A stretch of DNA of 64,000 bases from Maricaulis parjimensis (GTDB taxonomy: Bacteria; Pseudomonadota; Alphaproteobacteria; Caulobacterales; Maricaulaceae): assembly GCF_016817355.1 (NCBI RefSeq), contig NZ_JADOTT010000001.1:484072-548071 (forward strand). Direction: 5' to 3'. Positions 8,211 through 16,021 of the stretch are shown here, one piece after another. The notes beneath the pieces were generated by a model. That model did not search any database. It was not told the DNA's origin and saw nothing but the letters and a program-made list of their open reading frames with translations. A program made the translations under genes and the position numbers. Each line of letters starts with the position of its first letter. Positions within the stretch are counted from its first letter, which is position 1.

Positions 8211-8762
8211 TTAGGCCGCCAGCGTGTCACCACCAACAGCGCGGTTGCACGGGCACAGCTCGTCCGTCTGCAGGGCGTCGAGGACGCGCAGCGTGTCTTC
8301 CGGGTTGCGACCGACATTCAGGTTCGTCGCATAGACGTGCTGGATCGTGCCTTCATCGTCGACGATGTAGGTGTAACGATAGGCCACGCCTTCCGGGGAG
8401 CGGACGCCGAGGCTGTCGACCAGGGAACCGGTCGTGTCGGCGAACTGCCAGTGACCCAGCTTGTCCAGGTCCGGATGCTCGCGGCGCCAGGCCAGCTTGC
8501 AGAACTCATTGTCCGTGGAACCGGTCAGCACGATGGCGTCACGATCAGCAAATTCCTCGGCCAGATTGTTGAAAGCAACGATCTCGGTCGGGCAGACGAA
8601 GGTGAAATCCTTCGGGTAGAAAACGATGACCTTCCACTTGCCCGGGAAGCTCTCATTCGTCAGCGTTTCAAAGGCGCTCTCGCCATTTTCTTCGTGCGCG
8701 TTGAAGCCCGGCTTCACACCCGTGACTTCGAATTCGGGAAGCTTGTCGCCAATACCCAGCAT
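8211..8762 (-). CDS. ahpC: Peroxiredoxin AhpC
   Basis: A typical 2-Cys peroxiredoxin of 183 residues that reduces H2O2 and organic peroxides. The peroxidatic Cys57 sits in FYPKDFTFVCPTE. The C-terminus carries Cys170 and Cys172 (LCPCNR), of which Cys170 would be the resolving residue. The sequence resembles the AhpC form paired with AhpD rather than with the flavoprotein AhpF, and no ahpF is in the window. I chose the ATG at 8762 because GGAGAG lies 5 bases upstream. The open frame extends far beyond it without family similarity. It is divergent from oxyR across a spacer with an OxyR site. Confidence 0.96.
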   Translation of the reverse strand: MLGIGDKLPEFEVTGVKPGFNAHEENGESAFETLTNESFPGKWKVIVFYPKDFTFVCPTEIVAFNNLAEEFADRDAIVLTGSTDNEFCKLAWRREHPDLDKLGHWQFADTTGSLVDSLGVRSPEGVAYRYTYIVDDEGTIQHVYATNLNVGRNPEDTLRVLDALQTDELCPCNRAVGGDTLAA

Positions 8763-8870
8763 TGATCTCTCCATATTGCCAGTTGGTTCCGGCCAAAGCC
8801 GGCACATTATGATGCGCCTGCTATGACGCGGTGCACAAAATAAATCTAATGGATTGTTTTTTGCGAAGCC

Positions 8871-8885
8871 ATAGCTATTATCTAT
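8871..8885. promoter_or_regulatory. OxyR binding site between ahpC and oxyR
   Basis: ATAGCTATTATCTAT matches the OxyR half-operator consensus ATAG-N-T-N3-A-N-CTAT at every fixed position. It ends 6 bases before the oxyR start codon. The segment at the expected 7-base spacing toward ahpC (8849-8863) matches poorly, so only one half is strong. The location suits activation of ahpC and autorepression of oxyR. Confidence 0.75.
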
Positions 8886-8891
8886 GGCATC

Positions 8892-9815
8892 ATGTCGCAA
8901 CTCCCCACACTCCGGCAATTGCAGTTCCTGATCGCCCTGTCCGAACACGGCAGTTTCTCGCGGGCGGCCGAGGCCGTCTTCGTGACCCAGCCCACGCTGA
9001 GCGCCGCGATCAAGGAATTGGAGATGACACTGGGCACAGTGCTGGTGGAACGCGGCGCCCGCGGCGCTGTCCTCACCCATGCTGGAGAAGCCGTTCTGGA
9101 ACGTGCCCAGCGCGTCATGGCCGAAGCCGAGGACCTCGTCATTGCCGCCCAGGCCGCCGGCGAGCCGCTCAGCGGACCCTTCCGGCTGGGCGTCATCCCC
9201 ACCATCGCGCCCTTCCTTCTACCCAAGGTCTTGCCGACCCTGCGTATCAAGCATCCCAAGCTGGAAGTCTTCCTGCGCGAGGATTTGACCGAACGCCTGT
9301 TTGACGGGCTGCGCGAGCGTCGTCTCGATGCAGCGCTTGTCGCCCTGCCCTATGAGAGTCCGCTGATCGAGACCAAATCGATCTGGTCAGACGAATTCCT
9401 GTTTGCCTGCACGCCGGACCATCCTCTGGCCGGCAGCAAGACACTGGACCCGTCCCGGCTGGAAAATGAGCCCCTGCTTTTGCTGGAGGACGGCCACTGC
9501 TTGCGCGATCACGCCCTGGCCGCCTGCTCGACCGGCACGGCCCGATCCGATTTCGCCGCCACCAGTCTTCACACCCTCGTCCACATGGTGAAATCCGGCC
9601 TCGGCGCCACCCTGCTGCCGCGCATGGCTGTGGATGCGGGTCTGGTGGACCAGATGGGTCTGGAAGTCATGCCCTTCGACCCGCCGGTCGCCGGGCGCGA
9701 GATCGGCGTGGCCTGGCGCAAGGGCTCGGCCCGTGCCGAAGAAGCCCTGCAATTGGGTGAAGCAATCCGGGAGAGCCTGACGGGGTCAGGCAGCGCGGGC
9801 GAGGCAACCGGCTAG
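8892..9815 (+). CDS. oxyR: Hydrogen-peroxide-sensing regulator OxyR
   Basis: A LysR-type regulator of 307 residues. Residues 1-60 form the winged helix-turn-helix (PTLRQLQFLIALSEHGSFSRAAE). The rest is the sensor domain, which holds the redox pair Cys203 and Cys212 in LLLLEDGHCLRDHALAACS, almost the same context as Cys199/Cys208 of E. coli OxyR. Oxidation forms a disulfide and switches on peroxide genes. It is divergent from ahpC across 129 bases that include the OxyR box. Its 3' end overlaps the convergent receiver-domain gene by 30 bases. Confidence 0.95.
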   Translation: MSQLPTLRQLQFLIALSEHGSFSRAAEAVFVTQPTLSAAIKELEMTLGTVLVERGARGAVLTHAGEAVLERAQRVMAEAEDLVIAAQAAGEPLSGPFRLGVIPTIAPFLLPKVLPTLRIKHPKLEVFLREDLTERLFDGLRERRLDAALVALPYESPLIETKSIWSDEFLFACTPDHPLAGSKTLDPSRLENEPLLLLEDGHCLRDHALAACSTGTARSDFAATSLHTLVHMVKSGLGATLLPRMAVDAGLVDQMGLEVMPFDPPVAGREIGVAWRKGSARAEEALQLGEAIRESLTGSGSAGEATG

Positions 9816-10145
9816 CTTGCCGGGATTGAGCAGATCGATCTTGTTGATCGGCCCGGTCACCTGGAAATCGAATCCGGTCGTGTCCAGACGCGGGGCATCG
9901 GCGGTCATCAGGATGACGTGCCCGCCATAGCCCGCGGCCGCGATTTCCTTCAGCGTATCCTCGAAACTGTCATAGGGCGGCAAGCACCGGTCCAGGAAGA
10001 CATGGTCGAACTGCCCGGGTCCGGCTGCGATGAAGCGGTCAAGCGCTTCAAAGCCCTGGAATTCCAGTGACGGATCCTCGGCCCGCCCCAGTTCGGAGAG
10101 GATCATGTGCTCAACAGCATCATCATCGACAATGGCGATACGCAT
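9786..10145 (-). CDS. Stand-alone CheY-like receiver protein
   Basis: 119 residues forming only a receiver domain. The acidic pair Asp7/Asp8 (IVDDDA), phospho-acceptor Asp52 (VFLDRCLP), Thr81 (ILMTAD) and Lys102 (NKID) are all present, so it should be phosphorylated. There is no output domain; it may act by protein contact or in a phosphorelay. The ATG at 10145 has AGGAG 8 bases upstream; the open frame extends 12 codons further without support. No kinase is adjacent. It converges on oxyR with a 30-base overlap. Confidence 0.8.
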   Translation of the reverse strand: MRIAIVDDDAVEHMILSELGRAEDPSLEFQGFEALDRFIAAGPGQFDHVFLDRCLPPYDSFEDTLKEIAAAGYGGHVILMTADAPRLDTTGFDFQVTGPINKIDLLNPGKLAGCLARAA

Positions 10146-10314
10146 GGCGCGCTCCTGCGGTATCCCGGCTGCGGGAATCACCCGGCCGGACTGTCAGGCT
10201 AGCAGGCCAGGCCCGCCTGCAAATGACCCGGGGCCTCATGATTAATTCATCGGAAATGGACGCGTTCTTAACGCCTGCGGCGCGCCGCCGCATTGGCGCA
10301 CCCCGCTTTCCGTG

Positions 10315-10332
10315 TTTCTGTTCAAACAGAAA
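10315..10332. promoter_or_regulatory. Operator palindrome 1, before the GbsR-like regulator
   Basis: TTTCTGT-N4-ACAGAAA is an 18-base perfect palindrome ending 17 bases before the regulator start. The same arms and spacing recur at 10899-10916 before the desaturase. Two copies in front of a transcription factor gene and its neighbour are strong evidence for the binding site of that factor. Confidence 0.75.
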
Positions 10333-10349
10333 TTAGTGAAGGTGTCGAC

Positions 10350-10874
10350 ATGCAGCTTTCCGGACCGATGCAGCGCTTCGTTGTGCACTGGGGCGAGATG
10401 GGTGCCCGCTGGGGCGTCAACCGCTCGATCGCGCAGATTCATGCCCTGCTCTATCTCGCCGACCAGCCGCTGGATGCAGAAGAGATCGTCGATACGCTGA
10501 AGATCGCCCGGTCCAACGTCTCCAATTCCCTCAAGGAGCTGCAGCAACTCGGCCTGGTGACCCGTGAACAGGTGCTGGGTGACCGGCGCGACCGCTTCGT
10601 CGCGACCCATGAGCCCTGGGACATGCTGATGGCCATCGCCGAGGCCCGCAAACAGCGCGAGATCGACCCGACCATCGCCATCCTGCGCGAATGCGCCGAC
10701 GCTGCCGAGGCCGACAACGCCACGCCCAAACTCGCCGCCGAACGCCTGCGCCGCATGGAGAGCTTCGTTACCAATCTCACCAATTGGTACGGCCAGGTCC
10801 GGTCGATGCCACAGGGCACGCTGGTCAAGCTGATGAAACTGGGCGCACGCGTGGCGAAATTCGTGGGCGGGTAA
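10350..10874 (+). CDS. GbsR/MarR-family transcriptional regulator
   Basis: A 174-residue winged-helix protein of the GbsR subgroup of MarR regulators. The HTH lies at about residues 40-80 (QIHALLYLADQPLDAEEI, then ARSNVSNSLKELQQLGLV), followed by the wing (VLGDRRDRFVA) and a helical C-terminus for dimerisation. The ATG at 10350 follows a GAAGG site; the open frame extends 19 codons upstream, through the operator palindrome, which argues against an earlier start. The same palindrome lies before the desaturase gene 63 bases downstream, so it probably controls itself and that gene. The signal sensed is unknown; a lipid or membrane cue is a guess from context. Confidence 0.85.
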   Translation: MQLSGPMQRFVVHWGEMGARWGVNRSIAQIHALLYLADQPLDAEEIVDTLKIARSNVSNSLKELQQLGLVTREQVLGDRRDRFVATHEPWDMLMAIAEARKQREIDPTIAILRECADAAEADNATPKLAAERLRRMESFVTNLTNWYGQVRSMPQGTLVKLMKLGARVAKFVGG

Positions 10875-10898
10875 CACCGCCCTTTTTTTGATCTCAAA

Positions 10899-10916
10899 TT
10901 TCTGTCTCGACAGAAA
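10899..10916. promoter_or_regulatory. Operator palindrome 2, before the desaturase
   Basis: TTTCTGT-N4-ACAGAAA, extended to ATTTCTGT/ACAGAAAT here, ends 21 bases before the desaturase start. Arms and spacing are identical to the palindrome before the regulator; only the central four bases differ (CTCG versus TCAA). Confidence 0.75.
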
Positions 10917-10937
10917 TAAATGAAGGGGGACAGAGCC

Positions 10938-11879
10938 ATGATTTCCACAGAACGGGTTGAAGGCCACGCCACCAGCAGCGCCATGATCGGACAGGTTCAC
11001 TGGGCCCCGGTCCGCTCCCTCTGGACAGGCAGCCTTTTCGCGCTCGGCCTCATCGGAGCCGCTTTCACGGTCTCGCTGGAAAATGTCCTGATCTTTCTCG
11101 GCCTGACGGCCGTGACCATCGGGCTGGGGCATTCCATCGGCATGCACCGCCTTCTGATCCATCGCAGCTTTTCCTGTCCGCTCTGGCTGGAATACAGCCT
11201 GGTCTGGCTGGGTGTCCTGGTCGGCATGGCCGGCCCGATCGGCATGATCCGCATCCATGATCTGCGGGACTGGGCCCAGCGTCAGGCGGAGTGTCACGAC
11301 TTTTTCGCCCACCGCCGCGGCTTCTGGCAGGACGCCGCCTGGCAATTGCACGGCAAGCTCATCCTGCGCCATCCGCCCCGTTTCCGCCTGGAAAGCCGGG
11401 TGGCCGACGACCCGGTCTATCGCTGGATGGAGCGCACCTGGATGCTGCAACAAATCCCGGTCGCCCTCATCCTCTGGCTGCTGGCGGGCTGGGATGCCGT
11501 GATTTGGGGTGTCGCGCTTCGGGTCACGGTCTCGCTCACCGGCCACTGGCTGATCGGCCATTTCGCCCATCGTGACGGGCATCAGACCTGGCGCGTCGAA
11601 GGTGCCGCCGCGCAAGGCTTCGACCTGCCCTGGGCCGCACTCATCACCTTCGGGGAAAGCTGGCACGGCAATCACCACGCCTATCCGGACTCGGCCCGTC
11701 TCAGCCAGCGGCCGGGCGAGATCGATCCGGGCTGGTGGGTGATCAAGGCACTCGAACGCGTCGGCCTCGTGCGCGACATCATCACGCCGGACGCCTTGCC
11801 CTTCCGCCCGGGTCTGTTACGCGTTGACCCGGACGACCGCCATCATTGCCCCTGCCTCAGCCTGTTTTCCCATGACTGA
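10938..11879 (+). CDS. Membrane fatty-acid desaturase, divergent histidine box 2
   Basis: A 313-residue integral membrane protein of the acyl-CoA/acyl-lipid desaturase family, which inserts double bonds using a di-iron centre. Box 1 is H65-SIGM-H70-RLLI-H75 and box 3 is the GESWHGNHHAYP motif (H243, H246, H247). The second box, normally HRxHH, is not recognisable: the corresponding region reads DWAQRQAECHDFFAHRRGF (H120, H125). Extra histidines at 203-215 may complete the metal site. Several hydrophobic segments are present. Start at 10938 was preferred to the frame start at 10920 because AGGGGGA lies in between. It overlaps the DUF4166 gene by 8 bases. Confidence 0.8.
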   Translation: MISTERVEGHATSSAMIGQVHWAPVRSLWTGSLFALGLIGAAFTVSLENVLIFLGLTAVTIGLGHSIGMHRLLIHRSFSCPLWLEYSLVWLGVLVGMAGPIGMIRIHDLRDWAQRQAECHDFFAHRRGFWQDAAWQLHGKLILRHPPRFRLESRVADDPVYRWMERTWMLQQIPVALILWLLAGWDAVIWGVALRVTVSLTGHWLIGHFAHRDGHQTWRVEGAAAQGFDLPWAALITFGESWHGNHHAYPDSARLSQRPGEIDPGWWVIKALERVGLVRDIITPDALPFRPGLLRVDPDDRHHCPCLSLFSHD

Positions 11880-12405
11880 CACCGCGCGTCTCTACCAGGA
11901 GCTTCTGGGTGAGGCCTGGAGCACACTCCCGGCCACCACCCGGGCCCTGCACAGCCCGGAGCCAGACGCTGTATTCGAAGGCGAAGCGGATATAGAGCGG
12001 GGCGAAAGCCCGGCCGCCTGGTGGCTGGGCATGGCGCTGCGCCTTCCCGCCGCCGGTGAGGCCGTTCCGGCCAGGGTCCGGGTCACGCGGGACGGATCAG
12101 GCGAATGGCTCGAACGCTGGTACGGCGGACGCCGCTTCGCCACCTTCCAGGACCGGTCCGGGGCGGCGCTGGCGGAAGACTTCGGGCCTTTCCGGCTCTT
12201 TTTCCAAATATCGGGCGATCCCGAGGGACTCTGCTTTCACCAGCAGCGCGTCACACTGTGGGGATGGCCCTTGCCGAAAATGCTGGCCCCGCGCGTCGAA
12301 GCCAGCGAGCGCACAGCGGCCGGGCACCATCTCTTCGATGTCCGGCTCAGCCTGCCCGGCTTCGGCACAATCATTCACTATCGGGGCAAACTGCGCCCGG
12401 CCTAG
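11872..12405 (+). CDS. DUF4166 domain protein
   Basis: 177 residues matching the DUF4166 pattern: an N-terminal LYQELLGEAWSTLPATTRALH helix, a W-rich beta region around ERWYGGRRFATF, and the C-terminal FDVRLSLPGFGTIIHYRGKL strands. Biochemical function is unknown; the fold is probably a beta-rich lipid- or polyketide-like binding barrel (inference). The ATG overlaps the desaturase stop (ATGACTGA), so the two are translationally coupled and probably act together in membrane lipid modification. Its stop shares the CTAG tetramer with the convergent arsC stop. Confidence 0.75.
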   Translation: MTDTARLYQELLGEAWSTLPATTRALHSPEPDAVFEGEADIERGESPAAWWLGMALRLPAAGEAVPARVRVTRDGSGEWLERWYGGRRFATFQDRSGAALAEDFGPFRLFFQISGDPEGLCFHQQRVTLWGWPLPKMLAPRVEASERTAAGHHLFDVRLSLPGFGTIIHYRGKLRPA

Positions 12406-12761
12406 CCGTGGAAGAGTTCCAGGACCTGTTCCGGCGGACGGCCGATCATGGCTTCATCCTTGTAGATCACGACGGGGCGTTCGATGAGTTTCGGATTTTC
12501 CGACATGGCCTTGAAGACCGCTTCTTCGTCCTCGATCGCTTTCAGGCCGAGCTCGCGATAGATCGCCTCATTCTTGCGCAGCCATTCATGGGCGGAGGTA
12601 TAGCCCAGCTGTTTCAGGACCGTCTTGAGTTCGGCCACGCTGGGCGTGTCCGTCATGTATTCACGGACGGTCAGATCGCCACCGCGCGCTTCCAGCAAGG
12701 CCAGGCATTGCCGGGACTTCGAGCAGCGCGGATTGTGCCAGATAATCGTCGAATCGCTCAT
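12402..12761 (-). CDS. arsC: Arsenate reductase, glutaredoxin-coupled (ArsC family)
   Basis: A 119-residue thioredoxin-fold protein of the ArsC/Spx superfamily. Catalytic Cys13 is in HNPRCSKSR, and the downstream RPVVIYKDEAMIGRP segment carries the arginines that hold the oxyanion. It should reduce arsenate to arsenite with glutathione and glutaredoxin. No arsenite pump or arsR is nearby, so a general housekeeping copy is likely. The ATG at 12761 was chosen over the frame start at 12788 from family alignment. The 3' end overlaps the DUF4166 gene by 4 bases. Confidence 0.88.
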   Translation of the reverse strand: MSDSTIIWHNPRCSKSRQCLALLEARGGDLTVREYMTDTPSVAELKTVLKQLGYTSAHEWLRKNEAIYRELGLKAIEDEEAVFKAMSENPKLIERPVVIYKDEAMIGRPPEQVLELFHG

Positions 12762-12845
12762 TTTTCTTCCTTTTAATCCAGCGATCAAAGCCGGTCTTGG
12801 CAGGCAACATCAAGTCTCGGCCTGCATTTGACTGTTCCTGAATGT

Positions 12846-13697
12846 CTAGATGTCGTTATCGCCGGCCGCCGATAAAAGGGCCCGTGCCGCCTCCAGATGC
12901 AGCCGTTCCACCATGTCACCATCCAGCGAGATGACACCCTTTCCGGCATTTTGCGGATCGGCAAAGGCGGCCACGATCCGGGCCGCCCGCTCCAGTTCAG
13001 CCGGGGTCGGACCATAATAGAGATGCGCCAGATCCACCTGTCCGGGATGGATCAGCGTCTTGCCATCAAACCCCAGCACCCGGCCCTGCTCCGCCTCGGC
13101 GCGGAAGCCCTTCGGGTCACGGAAGTGATTATAGACACTGTCCAGCGCATAGAGGCCGCGGGCCCGTGCCGCGCAGACGATCTGCGCAAGATGCGGCACC
13201 AGGGCGATCCGCTCATGGTCCGGGGAACAGCGCAATTCCTTGGCCAGATCATTCGTGCCGGCAATCAGCCCGGCCAGACCCGTCCCGGTCGCTCCGGAAA
13301 TGCCCGGCAGGTTCATCAGGCCCAGCGGGGTCTCGATCATCGCCCAGATCGGAATGGAGGACCCGTGCGTGCTCAGCGCCGAGCGGACTTCATGCAGATC
13401 GCCGACCTGCTCCACCTTGGGGATGATCACGGCATCCGCCGTCTGCGCCGCAATGCGCAAATCCGCCGCGCCCCATGGCGTATCCAGCCCGTTGATCCGG
13501 ACCGAGCGGATCGCGCCCGAGGCCGACCAGATATCCATTGCGGTATCGACGCAGGCGCGGGCCTCGGCCTTTTCCTCGGGCCCGACCGAATCTTCCAGAT
13601 CCAGGATGAGTAGATCCGCGCCCACATGGGCCGCCTTGTCGACAGCCCGGGGCTTTGACGCCGGGACAAAAAGGGCAGAACGGATGAGACGGCGCAT
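12846..13697 (-). CDS. HpcH/HpaI aldolase / citrate-lyase-beta-like CoA ester lyase
   Basis: A 283-residue TIM-barrel protein of the CitE-like family. Visible motifs are RSALFVPASKPRAVDKA at the start, LILDLEDSVGPEEK (metal-binding acid), the catalytic arginine in VRINGLDTPW, and IWAMIETPLGLMNL. This family cleaves or hydrolyses C-C bonds of malyl-, citramalyl- or related CoA esters. The single gene, with no CitC/D/F partners, excludes a classical citrate lyase. Malyl-CoA thioesterase, citramalyl-CoA lyase or a related role is possible; the substrate is not decided here. Divergent from pdxY with a 44-base spacer. Confidence 0.8.
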   Translation of the reverse strand: MRRLIRSALFVPASKPRAVDKAAHVGADLLILDLEDSVGPEEKAEARACVDTAMDIWSASGAIRSVRINGLDTPWGAADLRIAAQTADAVIIPKVEQVGDLHEVRSALSTHGSSIPIWAMIETPLGLMNLPGISGATGTGLAGLIAGTNDLAKELRCSPDHERIALVPHLAQIVCAARARGLYALDSVYNHFRDPKGFRAEAEQGRVLGFDGKTLIHPGQVDLAHLYYGPTPAELERAARIVAAFADPQNAGKGVISLDGDMVERLHLEAARALLSAAGDNDI

Positions 13698-13741
13698 CGT
13701 GAGATAGAAAAGCTTCTGCGAGTGGAATTTTCCGATATAGC

Positions 13742-14608
13742 ATGAAACCCATGCCCTTGGCGCTGATCCTTTCCAGTCTTGTCGCGGCCTCCCGTGTCGG
13801 AGGGGGTGTCAGCGAACGCGCGCTCAATGCCGCGAAGATCGATACCATGCTTGTGCCGACTGTTCTGTTCGGCCGCCATCCCGGCTGGGGTGCGCCCGGC
13901 GGCGGGCCGGTGGAACAGGACCTGTTCCAGGGCGTTCTCTCCGGCATTGCCGATCAGGGCCTGCTCGATATCACCGATATCGTGCTGACTGGCTATTTCG
14001 CCGATGTCGGCCAGGTCTTTGATACGGCCGCCGTGATCGATGTCGTGCGCAAGGGCAAGCGGGTGAATAAAGGCGTGAAGGCCTATGCCGCCCGCCCCAT
14101 GGTGATTGTCGACCCGGTCATGGGCGATGCGCCGGGCGGGCTCTATGTCCACGCCGCCATTGCTGCCGGCATCAAGGACCAGCTCATTCCGCGCGCCGAT
14201 TTGATCACGCCGAACCTGTTCGAGCTCGGCCATATCACCGGCCGTCAATTGACCGATCTGGCCTCCATGGTCCGCGCGGCCCGCTCGATAGACTGCCCCT
14301 GCCTGGTTTCCTCCCTGCCGCGCCACGGCCAGATCGGGGTGATGTATGTGGATCAGGACGAGGCCTGGATGGTCACCCATGACCGTGTACCCAAAGCCCC
14401 CAACGGGACGGGCGACCTGATGACCGCCGCCTTCACCTGCGCCATTGCTGGCGGGGCCGACCCGAAAACGGCACTGGAAAATTCCGTCGCCGTCACGGTC
14501 GCCCTCGTGCGCAGGGCCCAGGAATGGCAAGCCCCGGAACTGCCCATCGTCGCTGCGGCCAATCTCCTGCAGGAACCCGGGCTCAGCTTCGAGGCTGAAC
14601 CTCTCTAG
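13742..14608 (+). CDS. pdxY: Pyridoxal kinase PdxY
   Basis: A 288-residue ribokinase-fold enzyme that phosphorylates pyridoxal to pyridoxal 5'-phosphate (B6 salvage). Features: the N-terminal ILSSLVAASRVGGGVSERA segment corresponding to the substrate loop of PdxY/PdxK, VIVDPVMGD, ADLITPNLFELGHITG, and the anion-hole/catalytic APNGTGDLMTAAF with the GTGD motif. The length equals PdxY. The stop shares CTAG with the convergent VOC gene. Confidence 0.9.
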   Translation: MKPMPLALILSSLVAASRVGGGVSERALNAAKIDTMLVPTVLFGRHPGWGAPGGGPVEQDLFQGVLSGIADQGLLDITDIVLTGYFADVGQVFDTAAVIDVVRKGKRVNKGVKAYAARPMVIVDPVMGDAPGGLYVHAAIAAGIKDQLIPRADLITPNLFELGHITGRQLTDLASMVRAARSIDCPCLVSSLPRHGQIGVMYVDQDEAWMVTHDRVPKAPNGTGDLMTAAFTCAIAGGADPKTALENSVAVTVALVRRAQEWQAPELPIVAAANLLQEPGLSFEAEPL

Positions 14609-14982
14609 CCGGGCTTCACCCGCCAGGGCGGATCAATCCGGTTCTCACCGGCATGGTAGAGCTTGATAACATGACCGTCCGGATCCTTGAGGACGGCTTC
14701 GCGCCACAGCCAGCGTTCGTCGCGGGGCGCATGTTCAAAGGCGAAGCCCTTCGCCGCCAGCGCCTCATGGGCCGCGTCGACATCCTCGCTTTCCAGATAA
14801 ATCACCGCACTGGAATGGATCGGCCCCTCTTCCGCATGCAGGGAGAAGGTCGTGTCACCCTCTGGTGCCAGGAAACGGCAATAATGCGGGCTGTCGACGA
14901 GCAGCCGAAAGCCCAGCCGGGCATAGAAATCCTTGGAGCGCGGAATATCGCTGACGGGCAGGGTGATCTGGTTAAGGCGCAT
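14605..14982 (-). CDS. VOC (glyoxalase/dioxygenase fold) family protein
   Basis: 125 residues forming one pair of beta-alpha-beta-beta-beta units (QITLPVSDIPRSKDFYARLGF ... VLKDPDGHVIKLYHAG). The usual first metal ligand His is Gln5 here, while the C-terminal acidic/His region is retained, so metal binding is uncertain. It begins 11 bases inside the DUF4340 gene and is the last member of the ABC/GldG operon by position, though a functional link is not evident. Confidence 0.8.
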   Translation of the reverse strand: MRLNQITLPVSDIPRSKDFYARLGFRLLVDSPHYCRFLAPEGDTTFSLHAEEGPIHSSAVIYLESEDVDAAHEALAAKGFAFEHAPRDERWLWREAVLKDPDGHVIKLYHAGENRIDPPWRVKPG

Positions 14983-16021
14983 CCGGGCTCTCTTCAGGAC
15001 GGGGATCAGCGATCATGTCCAGCGGCCGGATCAGGCGTTCCAGGGTCAGGTCCGACAGGAGGAAGGCCCAACCATCGGCCGCCGCATTGAGCGCCGCCAC
15101 GCTGTCCGCAGCCTCATCGGACAGGGCCTGGGCCTGAAGCCGGGCCCATCGCGTTTCGCCCAATTGCAGGACATCAACGGAAACCCGGATACCGGTAAAG
15201 GTTTCCGCGACATGGCGGGCAATCACCTCGCCGCCGATCCGATCAGCAGCCCGCACATCACGAAAGCGCACCCGCGCCAGGGCATTGGCCGGCCCATTGC
15301 CGGCCGCCGCCGTGATCGGCCGCCAGCCGCCCGGCTCCCGCAGGGCAAAATTGCGCACACTGAGACCGGCCCGTTCCAGGAAATAGTCCGGCCCCTCCGG
15401 CGGACTGATCCGGGCCGAGGCGATGGCATTCACACCCAGATCCAGAAAGTCCAAAGCCAGCCAGTCCGCCGCATTGGCAAGCGCCGGCAAATCACTGCCG
15501 GACATCTGGAAACCGGCGGCAAAAGTCCGGTCACGACCGGGAAAACGGACATAGATGCGCTCGCCCGACGCCTCGCCCAGCAGAATGTCCGCCAGAACGT
15601 CTCCGTCAGCACCGCGCACGGTGACGCGTGTGGCCGCATTCTCACCCCCGGCCGCAAGGCCAAGCCGGGCATGCTTGTCGGGATCGGCGGTGCGGGCACC
15701 GATATAGGTCAGGCCCGCCAGAAGCCGGTCGAGTTCCGCCAGCTGGTCCGGGCGGACCGGATAATTGTCGCGGCTGGGCATGACCCAACCCGCCTCCGTC
15801 CGCTCCAGCGTGAAATCATCGCTGGCGCTGCGAATGGCAATGCTCTGCGCGGCATCGACCGCCTGGGGCCAATCCGGCAGGACCGGGCCGCTGACCTCTG
15901 GCTTCCAGCCCTGGCTGGCCTGCATCCAGACTGTGCCCAGCGCCAGGACAAACAGCACAACGGCCAGCCCGCCTGTCACGCTGAGGCGTTTCAGTCTTTG
16001 CCGGTCCATATTCTGGCTCAT
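14972..16021 (-). CDS. DUF4340 domain protein of the ABC/GldG operon
   Basis: 349 residues with an N-terminal membrane anchor (about residues 15-33) and a periplasmic repeat region typical of DUF4340 (SASDDFTLERTEAGWVMPSRDNYPVRPDQLAELDRLLAGL ... IGARTADPDKHARLGL). DUF4340 proteins are usually encoded next to GldG-type ABC subunits, exactly as here. The start overlaps the upstream gene (ATGA). Role in the complex unknown; probably a periplasmic accessory subunit. Confidence 0.85.
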   Translation of the reverse strand: MSQNMDRQRLKRLSVTGGLAVVLFVLALGTVWMQASQGWKPEVSGPVLPDWPQAVDAAQSIAIRSASDDFTLERTEAGWVMPSRDNYPVRPDQLAELDRLLAGLTYIGARTADPDKHARLGLAAGGENAATRVTVRGADGDVLADILLGEASGERIYVRFPGRDRTFAAGFQMSGSDLPALANAADWLALDFLDLGVNAIASARISPPEGPDYFLERAGLSVRNFALREPGGWRPITAAAGNGPANALARVRFRDVRAADRIGGEVIARHVAETFTGIRVSVDVLQLGETRWARLQAQALSDEAADSVAALNAAADGWAFLLSDLTLERLIRPLDMIADPRPEESPDAP

